Shown here: in pieces, positions 16,305-25,095 of the stretch | How positions within the stretch are numbered: the stretch's first letter is position 1 | How the letters are laid out: every line of letters starts with the position of its first letter | Origin: Paenibacillus mendelii | GTDB taxonomy: Bacteria > Bacillota > Bacilli > Paenibacillales > Paenibacillaceae | Reading direction: 5' to 3' | DNA length: 64,000 nt | Assembly (NCBI RefSeq): GCF_024498075.1 | Contig: NZ_JANHOF010000006.1 | Location: 1-64,000, forward strand | Program-made: the position numbers and the translations under genes | The notes under the pieces: generated by a model | What the model saw: the letters and a program-made list of their open reading frames with translations, nothing else | Databases searched by the model: none | What the model was told of the DNA's origin: nothing

Positions 16305-16970
16305 ATGAAGGATGACATTCACATTTTGCTGGTTGATGATCATAGCCTGGTGCGCCACGGAGTTCGTTCATTTCTCGAAACGCAATCCGATTTGCGCATC
16401 GTGGGGGAAGCGGCTTCCGGAGAGGAAGCGGAACATCTTGTAGCCGATCTGGTGCCCGATGTCGTCCTGATGGATTTGTCGATGCCAGGAATTGGCGGGA
16501 TTGAAGCGATCCGCAGGGTGAAGAAAAGCAGCCCCCATTCCCAGATTGTCGTGTTGACCTCTTTTCAGGAGGACGACTATATTTTTCCCGCTTTGCGGGC
16601 GGGAGCTCTTTCTTACGTGTTAAAAAATGTCCAGGCGGGTGATCTTGCTGATATTATCCGAAAAGCGCGTGGCGGCGAAGCATTTCTCCATCCGCGCGTG
16701 GCCGCGCGGGTAGTGCAGGAACTTCGTGAGGAACGAAAGGATATTCCGAACGTTTTTAATGATCTTACCGATCGTGAGCTGGAAGTATTGCGCCTTATCG
16801 CCCAGGGAAACGCCAATGCGGCTATCGCGCAAGCGTTGGGCATCAGCGAGCAAACAGTGAAGGGGCATGTCAGCAATATCCTTGGCAAATTGCAACTGGC
16901 GGATCGGACCCAGGCGGCTGTCTTTGCTTGGGAACAAGGCGTCGTTCAGCGAAAGCGCGGAGATGTATAG
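16305..16970 (+). CDS. NarL/FixJ-family response regulator
   Basis: Receiver domain with the acidic pocket VDDH and the phospho-acceptor Asp in VVLMDLSMPG (about residue 56), and the conserved Lys in VLKN. The C-terminal LuxR-type HTH (LTDRELEVLRLIAQG to TVKGHVSNILGKL) is complete. 221 aa. Cognate partner of the kinase just upstream. Two small membrane proteins follow closely and are plausible targets or operon members. Confidence 0.92.
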   Translation: MKDDIHILLVDDHSLVRHGVRSFLETQSDLRIVGEAASGEEAEHLVADLVPDVVLMDLSMPGIGGIEAIRRVKKSSPHSQIVVLTSFQEDDYIFPALRAGALSYVLKNVQAGDLADIIRKARGGEAFLHPRVAARVVQELREERKDIPNVFNDLTDRELEVLRLIAQGNANAAIAQALGISEQTVKGHVSNILGKLQLADRTQAAVFAWEQGVVQRKRGDV

Positions 16971-16999
16971 GATGCAGGGAAAAGAGGAGTGATGCGATT

Positions 17000-17461
17000 A
17001 TGAACGAACGAAATGAAAGGATGCAAACAATGGGTGAGAAATGGACGGGATACAGCGCATGCGCCTCGGCGTTCGGGCTTGGCGTTCTCCATTTTATCGC
17101 CAACCTCATCGGCTTCATAAATGCTCCTGCTGCGGAACAGAAGATAGGACTGTTTTTCGCATGGGGTATGCTTCCCAGCCTCATCTGTTTCATATTCGCA
17201 GCGGCTGCAATGGCGCTTGTCCGCTTCTGGGGCGGAAGAAGATGGTTCCGGGTAGCGCTTGCGCTCACATGGACCGCGTTTGCAATTATGAGCTTACACG
17301 ATGTCTGGCATCTGATTCTCGCGGTGCAACGCAAAGACTTCACGATTTTCCTTCACATATTAGGGCCAGGTCCATGGTCTCTGATTGGAGCGGTCTTGTT
17401 TGGTCTAACCGCGTGGCGTGCACGGCGCAGATTGATAGACGGCATGACAAGGGAGGCGTGA
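17000..17461 (+). CDS. Small integral membrane protein
   Basis: 153 aa from ATG 17000, chosen because GAGGAG lies 10 nt upstream; an upstream in-frame start would overlap the regulator gene in a Lys/Arg-rich non-family stretch. Four hydrophobic segments alternate with short basic loops (Arg-rich C-terminus WRARRRLIDG). No family recognised with confidence. It starts 29 nt after the response regulator and ends 5 nt before the next membrane gene, so all are probably one transcript. Confidence 0.7.
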   Translation: MNERNERMQTMGEKWTGYSACASAFGLGVLHFIANLIGFINAPAAEQKIGLFFAWGMLPSLICFIFAAAAMALVRFWGGRRWFRVALALTWTAFAIMSLHDVWHLILAVQRKDFTIFLHILGPGPWSLIGAVLFGLTAWRARRRLIDGMTREA

Positions 17462-17466
17462 TAGAT

Positions 17467-18042
17467 ATGCATTCGCAAACTCAACATTCGCAAGCAAAAT
17501 CGCTGGTTTGGTCAGGTTACGCAGTTTTTATTTGGTCCTTCGTTTATATGTTTCCACACCTTTATTGGGCTTTAGGCGGCAAGATGGGGGGGAGCATACT
17601 AAAACCCAATACAATACAATCTATCCATTTTGATTTGATTAATTGGATTGCATCCGTATTTCTAACCGTTGCCGGACTTATTGGTCTTGCATTTATTTAT
17701 TGGAGTAAGGGCAGAGTTTCTAGTTATATGTTGCTATTTATATCCTGGGCAGGATGTTCGTTAGCCGCTTCGCACGGCATTTATGGAATTGTTTATAGAA
17801 TACTTCAAATCAGAGGGGTAGTCGGGTTGGAGTCGGGATCATTTGACATCCATGAAGATGCCTATGTGTTGTGGGATCTAGTGCTCTTTGAACCTTGGTT
17901 TTTAATCGAGGGGATTTTATTTGGCATAGTAGGGTACTGTTTCTTGAAAAAAGCCCGCAGCAGAAAAATCTGGCTGGCGGCATGCATTTTCGGCATTATT
18001 ATCGGTTTGGTCACTGGGATTATGGGTGTGCGATTTGCATAA
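17467..18042 (+). CDS. Membrane protein, DUF3995-like
   Basis: 191 aa with about five transmembrane segments. The pattern of an N-terminal SGYAVFIWSFVYMFPHLYWALGG followed by membrane pairs resembles DUF3995-type proteins. ATG 17467 lies 10 nt after GGGAGG. It is the last gene of the kinase-regulator-membrane-membrane operon. Codon and base use are more AT-rich than in the preceding gene. Function unknown. Confidence 0.68.
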   Translation: MHSQTQHSQAKSLVWSGYAVFIWSFVYMFPHLYWALGGKMGGSILKPNTIQSIHFDLINWIASVFLTVAGLIGLAFIYWSKGRVSSYMLLFISWAGCSLAASHGIYGIVYRILQIRGVVGLESGSFDIHEDAYVLWDLVLFEPWFLIEGILFGIVGYCFLKKARSRKIWLAACIFGIIIGLVTGIMGVRFA

Positions 18043-18244
18043 GCATCATCTCTGTGTTCCTGAAGGATGGGAAGGTGGACAGTAAAGGTCTGACAAAATC
18101 GTTTCGGGGGAAGTTATCGCATATTCTGCAAACTTTAGTATAAGGAGCGGATGAGGTACATCGGTGTTACTACCAATGCAAAATGTCCAAAGGATGACAG
18201 GGCAAGTTGTCATTGGAATGCGTCTCCAATAGTTGAAGTTTGCA

Positions 18245-18990
18245 TCTGTTAGATCCGAGAATCCCTTGGCTGGATAGCTAGGACGATATTTGCAGGTTCT
18301 AAAGATGGATTCCGCATAAGGGTTGTCATTACTTACTTTTAGACGGCTTCTTGAAGGCGTGAAGCCGAGTTGATATAGGGTTTCTAGTAGCGATAACTCC
18401 TTCGTAGGACTGCCATTGTCTGAGTGCAGCACAAGCGGCTGTGGCGAAGGCCTTCGCTGTTCGGAAAGCATACCTCGTCTAACTAGTAAACTAGCATTCT
18501 CAGCAGATTCTTCAAGCCATACATCCCATGCGATAATCTTCCGACTATATAAATCGAAGATGAGATAGAGATAGTAATAGATGCCTTTAGCCGGTCCGGG
18601 AAGCCAGCTGATATCCCACATCCAAACTTGATTGGGACCCCTTCCGCGATGGTGCTGCATATCTGCATCTTTAAGACTCGGTAGAACATAGACTCTGATG
18701 CGATATAAACACCTTCGTCAGCAAGTCGAGGAACGATTTGACTGGGTGGAGGACTCTTGAACGCTGCTTGATTGACCGTCTGGACGATCGTTTCTCTTTC
18801 TTCATTGCTCAGCTTGTTTTTGGGCGTTGGTCGTTCCACTAGCGACCGCTGATCCTCATTTGGTGTGAGTGAGGTCACTTCTCCAGCGTTGCAGGCTTCT
18901 CTGGCTAATGCCTAGCTCCTTACAAGCAAGTGGTTTTCTTGCTCCACTAACTGCTTCTTTAATCAGTATAATAGCTGTATCGCGATCTGA
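18245..18990 (-). pseudogene. IS3-family transposase OrfB (DDE integrase), multiply frameshifted and truncated
   Basis: Three pieces in different frames. The first (about 18990-18860) holds a helix-turn-helix region with GISQRSLQRW. The second (18878-18660) runs from DQRSLVERPTPKNKLS to MFYRVLKMQ. The third (18660-18245) carries the rve core: WMWDISW (first Asp), VLHSDNGSP (second Asp) and ESIFRTCKY (Glu), so the DDE triad is still readable. Frameshifts lie near 18870 and 18655. The open reading continues to 18046, but that part no longer resembles a transposase. Not functional as it stands. Confidence 0.78.
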
Positions 18991-19150
18991 GGCACTGATC
19001 AGTCGTCCTCGTTGTCCCCCAAAATTGCATTGGCCTTTTTTCTGAGCACTAGCAGAGCAGCAGTTTCAGCAAGTGCCGCTTCCTTGCGCCGAAGCTCTCG
19101 ACACAGGTTTCCAACTTTCTTTTTATGGAAATTCCTAGCGGTTCCACACT
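18245..19150 (-). mobile_element. IS3-family insertion sequence relic
   Basis: Read on the minus strand from about 19110: an OrfA tail (ELRRKEAALAETAALLVLRKK ending at a stop near 19010) followed by OrfB pieces in several frames. The element is cut at the OrfB end near 18245, where family similarity stops after FSDLTDAN. No intact terminal repeats or target duplications were found; GGTTCCACACT at 19140-19150 near the OrfA side matches the core of the repeats after glmS. Confidence 0.75.
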
Positions 19151-19278
19151 TTCTATTTTAAGTGTTTATCACGTGCCGCAGCAAACCCAGTGAAATCAAC
19201 CCAAATGGTTCCAGAATTTTTTATCACCTGACAATAGTGATTCATTACAATAAAGTTTTGTTTTATATACAACCGAGA

Positions 19279-19316
19279 AGAGGACAACCAAGTATTTACA
19301 TGGTTGTCCTCTTTTT
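19279..19316 (+). terminator. Strong intrinsic terminator
   Basis: 12-bp stem AGAGGACAACCA / TGGTTGTCCTCT followed by TTTTT. It lies 20 nt before the XRE fragment and has no intact gene upstream, so it may be left from a lost gene or attenuate the fragment. Confidence 0.8.
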
Positions 19317-19335
19317 AAAAGGTGATGATTTTCTA

Positions 19336-19470
19336 ATGGCAGAAACAATGGGTCAGAAAATAAAAAAACTAAGACAAGCCAGTAATATGAACAAAATCGA
19401 GTTTTCTAAAGGTCTAGCAATTTGGTGTCGATATAAATTGGCTTCTTGGCGAATAAGAGTTAAAATATGA
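19336..19470 (+). pseudogene. XRE-family regulator, N-terminal fragment
   Basis: ATG 19336 after AAAAGGTGAT encodes 44 aa starting MAETMGQKIKKLRQAS and FSKGLAI, the first two helices of a Cro/C1-type HTH. After this it departs from the family and stops. Second broken XRE gene in this region (the other at 13260). Confidence 0.6.
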
Positions 19471-19484
19471 ATGCATGTTTATGG

Positions 19485-19530
19485 ATGCAAGTTCATGTCC
19501 CTTAACAGGGATATGAACTTGCATTGTTTT
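19485..19530 (+). terminator. Terminator or operator: 17-bp inverted repeat before ydfH
   Basis: ATGCAAGTTCATGTCCC and GGGATATGAACTTGCAT (one mismatch) separated by 6 nt, followed by TGTTTT. A TATAAT lies at 19530-19535, immediately after the right arm, so the repeat could also be an operator in the ydfH promoter. Confidence 0.6.
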
Positions 19531-19560
19531 ATAATAGGTACATGATAGAGGTGACCCTGC

Positions 19561-20787
19561 GTGAGAGATCAGAATTATTCGAAAAACAAACCTTATGAAG
19601 GCTTCCGATCTGATACCCCAAATGTTCTGCGCGACTCTCGTCTACCCGTTTTAATCTGGGTCATTTTAATTTATTTATCTGTATTGTCCTTCCAGATACC
19701 CATGTTTCCCATATTGCTCGAATTTATTATTTTTACAGGTCTCATTCTGATCCACATTTTGTTGCACTGGTATGCCGGATCCGTTGCCGATAAAAGGCCT
19801 TGGATCTATTTTGTGACACAAGGATTCATTGTTTGGGGTTGTGCGTTACTCATGCCTGAGGCTTATTCTGTCATCTTTGTAAGTTTATTGACGGTCTTGG
19901 TCGGACAAAGTATTGGTGTGTATTCCCAACGGCTCAAGGTGCTTTTGGTTTGTACCCTTTATTGTACTTTGTTTTCTTTTTCACTGGTTTGGCTCGGGAC
20001 GACCGAGGATTTGCCAGCAACATTGCCATCGCTCATCTTCGTGATGGTTTTCGTAATCGGCTATGCTACTTTGTTCTATAAACAGGTACGTGTTAAATTG
20101 CGGACCCAGTTGTTTTTACGTGAATTGGAACGAGCACACAGGAAAGTGGAGGATCTAACAATTGCCAACGAACGTCAAAGGATGGCTCGTGATTTACATG
20201 ATACCTTGGCACAAGGGCTGGCAGGTCTCATCATGCAGCTTGATGCCGTGGATGCGCATTTAGAGAACGATAATATGCATCGCGCTCACGAGATTGTTCA
20301 GCTGTCGAAAGCTCAAGCAAAGCGCACGCTTTCAGAGGCGAGAAGCGCTATTGACGACTTGCGTTCGTATTCCGCAAAGGTCATAGAAATTTCTAAAGCG
20401 GTGCAGGATGAGGCTGAACATTTCTCACATGCGACAGGGGTTCATATTTCCACACAGTTATCGATACCCCATTCGGTGCCGAAGTTGATCTTCGAACATA
20501 GCCTACACATCATCCGAGAATGCTTGGCCAATACAGCTAAATATGCCAACGCGACGAACGTAGAAGTCGTGGTTGCAGCACGAGAAAACGTAATCGAGCT
20601 AAGAATTACGGATGACGGAATAGGGTTCGATACCAACCTGATCGGGAAACAATCCGGTAGCTATGGTTTAATTGGCCTATATGAACGAGCCAGAATTATT
20701 GGAGGGGATATCAAAATCGAAAGCGGAAAGCAAGGAACAAAAGTTTCTGTTCGCATTCCATTACAACAGGAGGACACCATCTTATGA
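19561..20787 (+). CDS. ydfH: Sensor histidine kinase, YdfH-like
   Basis: Five to six transmembrane helices in residues 28-170, no large external domain, then a HisKA_3 domain with His213 in MARDLHDTLAQGLAG and a HATPase_c domain (ECLANTAKYANA; DDGIGFD; GSYGLIGLYERA). GTG start with AGAGGTGA 6 nt upstream; 408 aa, one residue longer than B. subtilis YdfH (407 aa). It overlaps the regulator by 4 nt (ATGA). In B. subtilis YdfHI activates the transporter gene ydfJ, which also follows here, so the three-gene order is conserved. Signal unknown; a short-loop intramembrane sensor is likely. Confidence 0.85.
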   Translation: MRDQNYSKNKPYEGFRSDTPNVLRDSRLPVLIWVILIYLSVLSFQIPMFPILLEFIIFTGLILIHILLHWYAGSVADKRPWIYFVTQGFIVWGCALLMPEAYSVIFVSLLTVLVGQSIGVYSQRLKVLLVCTLYCTLFSFSLVWLGTTEDLPATLPSLIFVMVFVIGYATLFYKQVRVKLRTQLFLRELERAHRKVEDLTIANERQRMARDLHDTLAQGLAGLIMQLDAVDAHLENDNMHRAHEIVQLSKAQAKRTLSEARSAIDDLRSYSAKVIEISKAVQDEAEHFSHATGVHISTQLSIPHSVPKLIFEHSLHIIRECLANTAKYANATNVEVVVAARENVIELRITDDGIGFDTNLIGKQSGSYGLIGLYERARIIGGDIKIESGKQGTKVSVRIPLQQEDTIL

Positions 20788-21431
20788 CAATTAAGATTCT
20801 TATCGTGGATGACCACCTAGTCGTTCGTGAGGGACTTAAGCTGATCCTGGAAACCAATCAAAGGTACGAGGTAGTCGCAGAAGCATCCAACGGTGTGGAA
20901 GCGCTCCGACTGGTGGAGGCATACAAGCCGGACATTATTCTATTGGATTTGAACATGCCTGAGATGGGCGGCTTAGATACCATGACAGCGTTCAAAGCTA
21001 AAGGACTCGATATCCCTGTCATTATTTTGACTACCTATAACGAGGATGAAATGATGAACCGAGGACTGGCGTTAGGTGCCAAAGGGTATTTGCTCAAGGA
21101 TACGGGAAGGGAGATGATATTTCGCTCGATTGATGCAGCGATGAGGGGGGAGACGTTGCTTCTTCCGGAAGTCAGCGAGAAAGTATTCGGTAACAAGACG
21201 TCAATACAGGCGAAAGAGTCATCCTCGGCGAAGACATCTCTTACAGACAAAGAATTGATCGTGCTTCAAGCGATTGCCCGTGGGTCTCGAAGCAAAGAGA
21301 TCGGATTCGATATGGGAATATCCGAACGGACAGTAAAGGCTCATTTAACCAATATTTACAATAAATTGGGAGTTGATTCGAGATCGCAGGCCGTCGCCGT
21401 GGCGGTAGAGCGTGGGATCCTGCATTTATAA
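20784..21431 (+). CDS. ydfI: NarL-family response regulator, YdfI-like
   Basis: Receiver (VDDH; phospho-Asp in IILLDLNMPEMGG; Lys in YLLKD) and C-terminal LuxR HTH (LTDKELIVLQAIARGSRSKEIG to TVKAHLTNIYNKLG). 215 aa. The start overlaps the kinase stop (ATGA), preceded by AGGAGGA. A terminator-like inverted repeat separates it from the transporter gene it presumably controls. Confidence 0.88.
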   Translation: MTIKILIVDDHLVVREGLKLILETNQRYEVVAEASNGVEALRLVEAYKPDIILLDLNMPEMGGLDTMTAFKAKGLDIPVIILTTYNEDEMMNRGLALGAKGYLLKDTGREMIFRSIDAAMRGETLLLPEVSEKVFGNKTSIQAKESSSAKTSLTDKELIVLQAIARGSRSKEIGFDMGISERTVKAHLTNIYNKLGVDSRSQAVAVAVERGILHL

Positions 21432-21455
21432 TCGAAAATTTCATGGATTTGCCCG

Positions 21456-21499
21456 ATCGTACAGTAGGGGGATGCCCTTTTGTACGATTTTTTATTTTT
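21456..21499 (+). terminator. Terminator/inverted repeat between ydfI and ydfJ
   Basis: ATCGTACA...GGG...CCC...TGTACGAT followed by TTTTTATTTTT. The outer arms (8 bp) and the inner GGG/CCC pair. It ends the kinase-regulator transcript 49 nt before ydfJ, so ydfJ must have its own promoter overlapping this element or depend on readthrough. Confidence 0.75.
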
Positions 21500-21547
21500 C
21501 TCCTCAACTTATGATGGATGTATGAATGAAAGAGGAGTGAGTGTTAG

Positions 21548-23722
21548 ATGGCAGAAAAGCTTTACAAACTTGGGAGATGGTGCGTCAATAATCGCGGGAA
21601 GACCATATTATCCTGGGTACTTATCTTGGGTATAATCGTCACGTTAGGCGTGTCTTTTAATGGCGAGAAATCGGCAACAATGTCAATACCGGGAACGGAA
21701 TCGCAAAAAGCCAATGATCTGTTGTCGAAAGAGTTTTCATCCGGAAATAATGAACCAGAGGGTGGAACCGTTCAAGTCGTTTTCAAAGCACCCGAAGGAA
21801 AAACGCTTGAAGATGAAAAAATAAAAGAGGCTGTCATGTCGTTTATCGATGCCTCCAAAAAAGATCAAGAAATCATTGCAGCCATGGACCCCTATACGCT
21901 GGGAACCGTAAGTCAGGATAAACGGATCGGTTACGCCAACTTGACTTATGGTGTTGCCGCAGAAGATGTTCCTCAAGAATCAAAAGATCAAGTCTTGATT
22001 AATATTGATATCACCAAAGATGCAGGTATTCAGACGGAGTTAAGTGGAACCGTCCAAGTTGCCGCCGGTCATGGCGGTGCTAGTGTTGAATTAATTGGTA
22101 TGTTGGTTGCCTTTATGATCCTTGCCATCACATTTATGTCCATGCTTATGGCAGGAATCCCGATACTAATAGCCGGTGTTGGTGTCGTTGCAGGAATTAT
22201 GCTCATAAATTTCGGATCAGGTTTCATTTCCATCGGTAGTTCCTCAACTGCATTATCGACGATGTTAGGTCTTGCTGTAGGGATTGACTATGCACTGCTC
22301 ATTATTTCCAGGGTTCGGCAGGAAGCGAGCAAACGATCAGACACAACTGAAGCGATAGCTATTGCTACTGCTACTGCAGGAAGTGCCGTTATATTTGCCG
22401 GTCTGACCGTCATTATTGCACTTGTAGGCTTGGCTGTGGTTAACATTCCGTTTCTTACCGAGATGGGTATCGCCGCTGCATTAACGGTCCTTATGGCGAT
22501 GGCTGTTTCCATTACACTTTTACCTGCACTTCTTTCCTTGATGGGTAAGCGTATCATTCCGAAAAGAAGAAAAGCGGCAGCAAAGCAGCGAACTTCGAAT
22601 GTATTTGGCTTTTGGGCACGTTTTGTTTCGCGCTTTCCAGTACCCGTAATATTGGTATCTCTTATATTGATAGCAGCTATGTGTTACCCTGTGCTGCACA
22701 TGAAAACAGGACTTCCCGATAATGGGACAAGATCCATCGAAACGACCGAAAGAAGAGCTTATGATCTCTTGGCTGAAGGATTTGGGTCAGGTTTTAACGG
22801 CCCCATTACAGTCGTAGTGAATTCTTCCGACAGCGAAATAACAAAGCAGGTTGCTTCCGTCGTTGGGGAAGAAATCAGCAAACTGGACGGCGTTGTAAGT
22901 GTATCACAGCCATTCTTCAATCCATCGGAGAAAGTATCGATCCAAACATTAATGCCAAGTGACGGGCCATTAGCAGATCAAACTCTAAAGCTCGTTAAAT
23001 CGGTAAGAAAACACAATTCGGAAATTGAGGAAAAGTACCAAACAGACATTATGCTTACAGGTGTTGCCGTTATGAATATGGATATAACGGATAGTTTAAA
23101 TAACGCTTTGCCAATTTTCATCGCAACTATTGTAGGGTTAGGCTTGATTATCCTTGCTCTTGTGTTCCGCTCCATACTGGTTCCCATAAAGGCGATAATT
23201 GGTTTTCTGTTTACGATATTCTCTTCTCTCGGTGCTGTTGTGCTTGTTTTCCAAGACGGGTATCTAAGCGAATTATTTGGGATAACGAACGTAGGACCGC
23301 TTTTGAATTTCCTTCCTATACTAGTCGTAGGGATCGTATTCGGATTAGCCATGGATTACCAAGTTTTCTTAGTATCTCGTATGCGAGAGGACTACAGTCA
23401 CAGCGGTGATGCTAAGAAATCGGTTATTTCCGGTATGGAACATAATGGTCTAGTCGTAACGCTTGCGGCACTTATCATGATTTCTGTATTTTGCGGCTTT
23501 ATCTTTATGGATGAACCAGTCATTCAATCCTTGGGTCTAGCCCTTACGGCTGCGGTATTCATTGATGCGTTTATCGTTAGAATGACGTTCGTACCTGCCG
23601 TAATGGCTCTAATGGGAAAATCGGCGTGGTACATTCCAAAATGGCTGGACCGCGTGCTGCCGAAGGTAGATATTGAGGGTGAAAGCATGGTTTCCAAAAA
23701 AGGCGATCAGAAGGCAAGTTAG
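21548..23722 (+). CDS. ydfJ: MMPL/RND-type membrane transporter, YdfJ-like
   Basis: 724 aa, the same length as B. subtilis YdfJ. Two tandem halves, each with one helix, an external domain and five helices: TM1 near 18-38, helices about 180-335, then TM7 near 362-382 and helices about 510-700. The MMPL signatures GLAVGIDYALLIISR and GLAMDYQVFLVSRMRED carry the Asp-Tyr pair of the proton pathway. Likely exports lipids or amphiphilic drugs with proton motive force; substrate unknown. GAGGAG precedes the ATG. The preceding YdfHI-type pair is the probable regulator. Confidence 0.9.
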   Translation: MAEKLYKLGRWCVNNRGKTILSWVLILGIIVTLGVSFNGEKSATMSIPGTESQKANDLLSKEFSSGNNEPEGGTVQVVFKAPEGKTLEDEKIKEAVMSFIDASKKDQEIIAAMDPYTLGTVSQDKRIGYANLTYGVAAEDVPQESKDQVLINIDITKDAGIQTELSGTVQVAAGHGGASVELIGMLVAFMILAITFMSMLMAGIPILIAGVGVVAGIMLINFGSGFISIGSSSTALSTMLGLAVGIDYALLIISRVRQEASKRSDTTEAIAIATATAGSAVIFAGLTVIIALVGLAVVNIPFLTEMGIAAALTVLMAMAVSITLLPALLSLMGKRIIPKRRKAAAKQRTSNVFGFWARFVSRFPVPVILVSLILIAAMCYPVLHMKTGLPDNGTRSIETTERRAYDLLAEGFGSGFNGPITVVVNSSDSEITKQVASVVGEEISKLDGVVSVSQPFFNPSEKVSIQTLMPSDGPLADQTLKLVKSVRKHNSEIEEKYQTDIMLTGVAVMNMDITDSLNNALPIFIATIVGLGLIILALVFRSILVPIKAIIGFLFTIFSSLGAVVLVFQDGYLSELFGITNVGPLLNFLPILVVGIVFGLAMDYQVFLVSRMREDYSHSGDAKKSVISGMEHNGLVVTLAALIMISVFCGFIFMDEPVIQSLGLALTAAVFIDAFIVRMTFVPAVMALMGKSAWYIPKWLDRVLPKVDIEGESMVSKKGDQKAS

Positions 23723-23756
23723 TCTCTGCGGTCTAACAATCAGGGTAAAAAATATA

Positions 23757-23791
23757 GGGCTGCCGAGGTATCAACATGGCAGCCTTGTTTT
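23757..23791 (+). terminator. Terminator of ydfJ
   Basis: GGGCTGCC / GGCAGCC stem with a 13-14-nt loop, then TTGTTTT. Confidence 0.85.
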
Positions 23792-23839
23792 AATAGTTTG
23801 ATGTGAAATTACAAAGTCGTTTAAAGTAGGGAGATAGTA

Positions 23840-24577
23840 GTGGTAAAACAAAAAACGAAGACAAGATTCTTATTTGTGATAATCCTTTTGGTAATGGTAA
23901 TAAGTTCATTAGGCTTTCTGGCTACTTTTATGGGTGCCTCAACAATCAGGTATGATAATAAAGTCAAAGGAAATGACATCCGAGTTGCTGCTGTTGGGGA
24001 TAACATAACTTATGGATTTGGGGTCGTTAACTGGTATAAGAAAAATTATCCCATCACATTACAGAACCTGCTTGGTACCGGATATAATGTGAAAAATTTC
24101 GGTTATAGCGGCAGAACTGCGTTGACCACAGGTGATAATCCATATGTTGATGAGAAAATTTATCAGAAGAGTTTAAACTACTTACCGAATATTGTTGTCA
24201 TTATGTTTGGAACTAACGATTCAAAAGTACAAAATTGGAAAAGTAAAGAGGAGTTTAAAGAACAATATCGGAAACTTCTGCTATCCTATATTCAGTTAGA
24301 ATCAAAACCCGTTGTCTATCTCTGTACACCCGCTACTCCCTATTATGTAAATGGCAAAACTGAAGGCCCTATGAAATTCAACATACAGAAGGATAAGGTA
24401 GATGAAGTCGTTGAAGCTGGCAAGGAATTGGCTGATGAGCTTGATTTAAAAGTAATAGATATTAATGAAGTAACGAAGAACCATCGACAATGGTTTATAA
24501 AAGATGGAATCCATCCAAATGCAGACGGAGCAAAAGCAATTGCAAATGCAGTATATGATGCCATCACTATAGGCTAA
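23840..24577 (+). CDS. SGNH/GDSL-like hydrolase with the nucleophile Ser replaced by Asn
   Basis: An N-terminal membrane anchor or signal (about 9-34) precedes an SGNH fold domain: block I AVGDNITYGFG, block III GTND (in VVIMFGTNDSK), and block V DGIHPNADG with the Asp-His pair. In block I the usual Ser of GDSIT is Asn (AAC; a single change from AGC), so classical esterase activity is not expected. GTG start behind AGGGAG; 245 aa. Between a terminator and a decayed zone. It may be a non-enzymatic binder, an enzyme using another mechanism, or a gene in early decay; the rest of the frame is intact. Confidence 0.75.
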   Translation: MVKQKTKTRFLFVIILLVMVISSLGFLATFMGASTIRYDNKVKGNDIRVAAVGDNITYGFGVVNWYKKNYPITLQNLLGTGYNVKNFGYSGRTALTTGDNPYVDEKIYQKSLNYLPNIVVIMFGTNDSKVQNWKSKEEFKEQYRKLLLSYIQLESKPVVYLCTPATPYYVNGKTEGPMKFNIQKDKVDEVVEAGKELADELDLKVIDINEVTKNHRQWFIKDGIHPNADGAKAIANAVYDAITIG

Positions 24578-24590
24578 ACATAGGACATAT

Positions 24591-24743
24591 GCTGAAGACA
24601 AGAAGCTAAATGAAATTGCCGCCGCTGTTCACTTTTTGTGCAGTAGCGAGAGCTCATACATTACCGGTACCGATTTGCTTGTAGAAATCGGCAATATCGT
24701 ACCACTCATTGTTTCGATTGTAATGGTGAGCCATCCATTTTAG
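24591..24743 (+). pseudogene. SDR oxidoreductase, C-terminal relic
   Basis: An open stretch without start encodes EIAAAVHFLCSSESSYITG and TDLLVEIG, the C-terminal part of classical short-chain dehydrogenases (normally ...YITGTDLLVDGG). No N-terminal region with a Rossmann motif precedes it; the SGNH gene is directly upstream. A clear remnant of a deleted gene. Confidence 0.7.
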
Positions 24744-24783
24744 CCGGTTTTTCAGGCAATAATTTGTTTAGGAGGTAGATATT

Positions 24784-24840
24784 ATGGCTAACAAAAAATA
24801 TATTGGCGTGAAAAATACTAAGGGGAATACGTCTAAATAA
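24784..24840 (+). CDS. 18-aa ORF with a strong ribosome site
   Basis: AGGAGG 8 nt before ATG 24784; the peptide is Lys/Asn-rich (MANKKYIGVKNTKGNTSK). Probably the intact start of a gene lost by deletion, or a tiny peptide. No family recognised. Confidence 0.25.
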   Translation: MANKKYIGVKNTKGNTSK

Positions 24841-24884
24841 AATAATTATATAGCGATTCCCCACATTTGAAAGGGGAAAATCAT

Positions 24885-25095
24885 TTGAATCAAGCATTGT
24901 TAATTATTGATGCCCAACAGAAATTAATTGATGGGAATCGAGAAGAAAGAGCGGTTTTTAATAAAGAGCAACTTATTAGGAATATCAATTTAGTGATTGA
25001 AAAAGCATCCGATGTTCCAATTGTCTTTGTAAGGGATTTGGATGTTGCTGAAGATAAAGGAAAAGGGTTTCAAGTTCACGATTTAAAAAAGGCAG
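24885..25095 (+). pseudogene. Isochorismatase-family hydrolase, N-terminal fragment
   Basis: From TTG 24885 (AAAGGGG upstream) the translation LNQALLIIDAQQKLIDG with the catalytic-type Asp and VPIVFVRD matches the start of cysteine hydrolases of the isochorismatase family. Similarity ends after about 65 residues. The open frame then simply continues antisense to the VOC gene. The catalytic Cys region is missing, so the gene is truncated. Confidence 0.7.

Noticed and set aside
18046-18244. Continuation of the transposase frame as part of OrfB
   Set aside because: After FSDLTDAN the sequence no longer resembles IS3-family transposases; the frame is open by chance.
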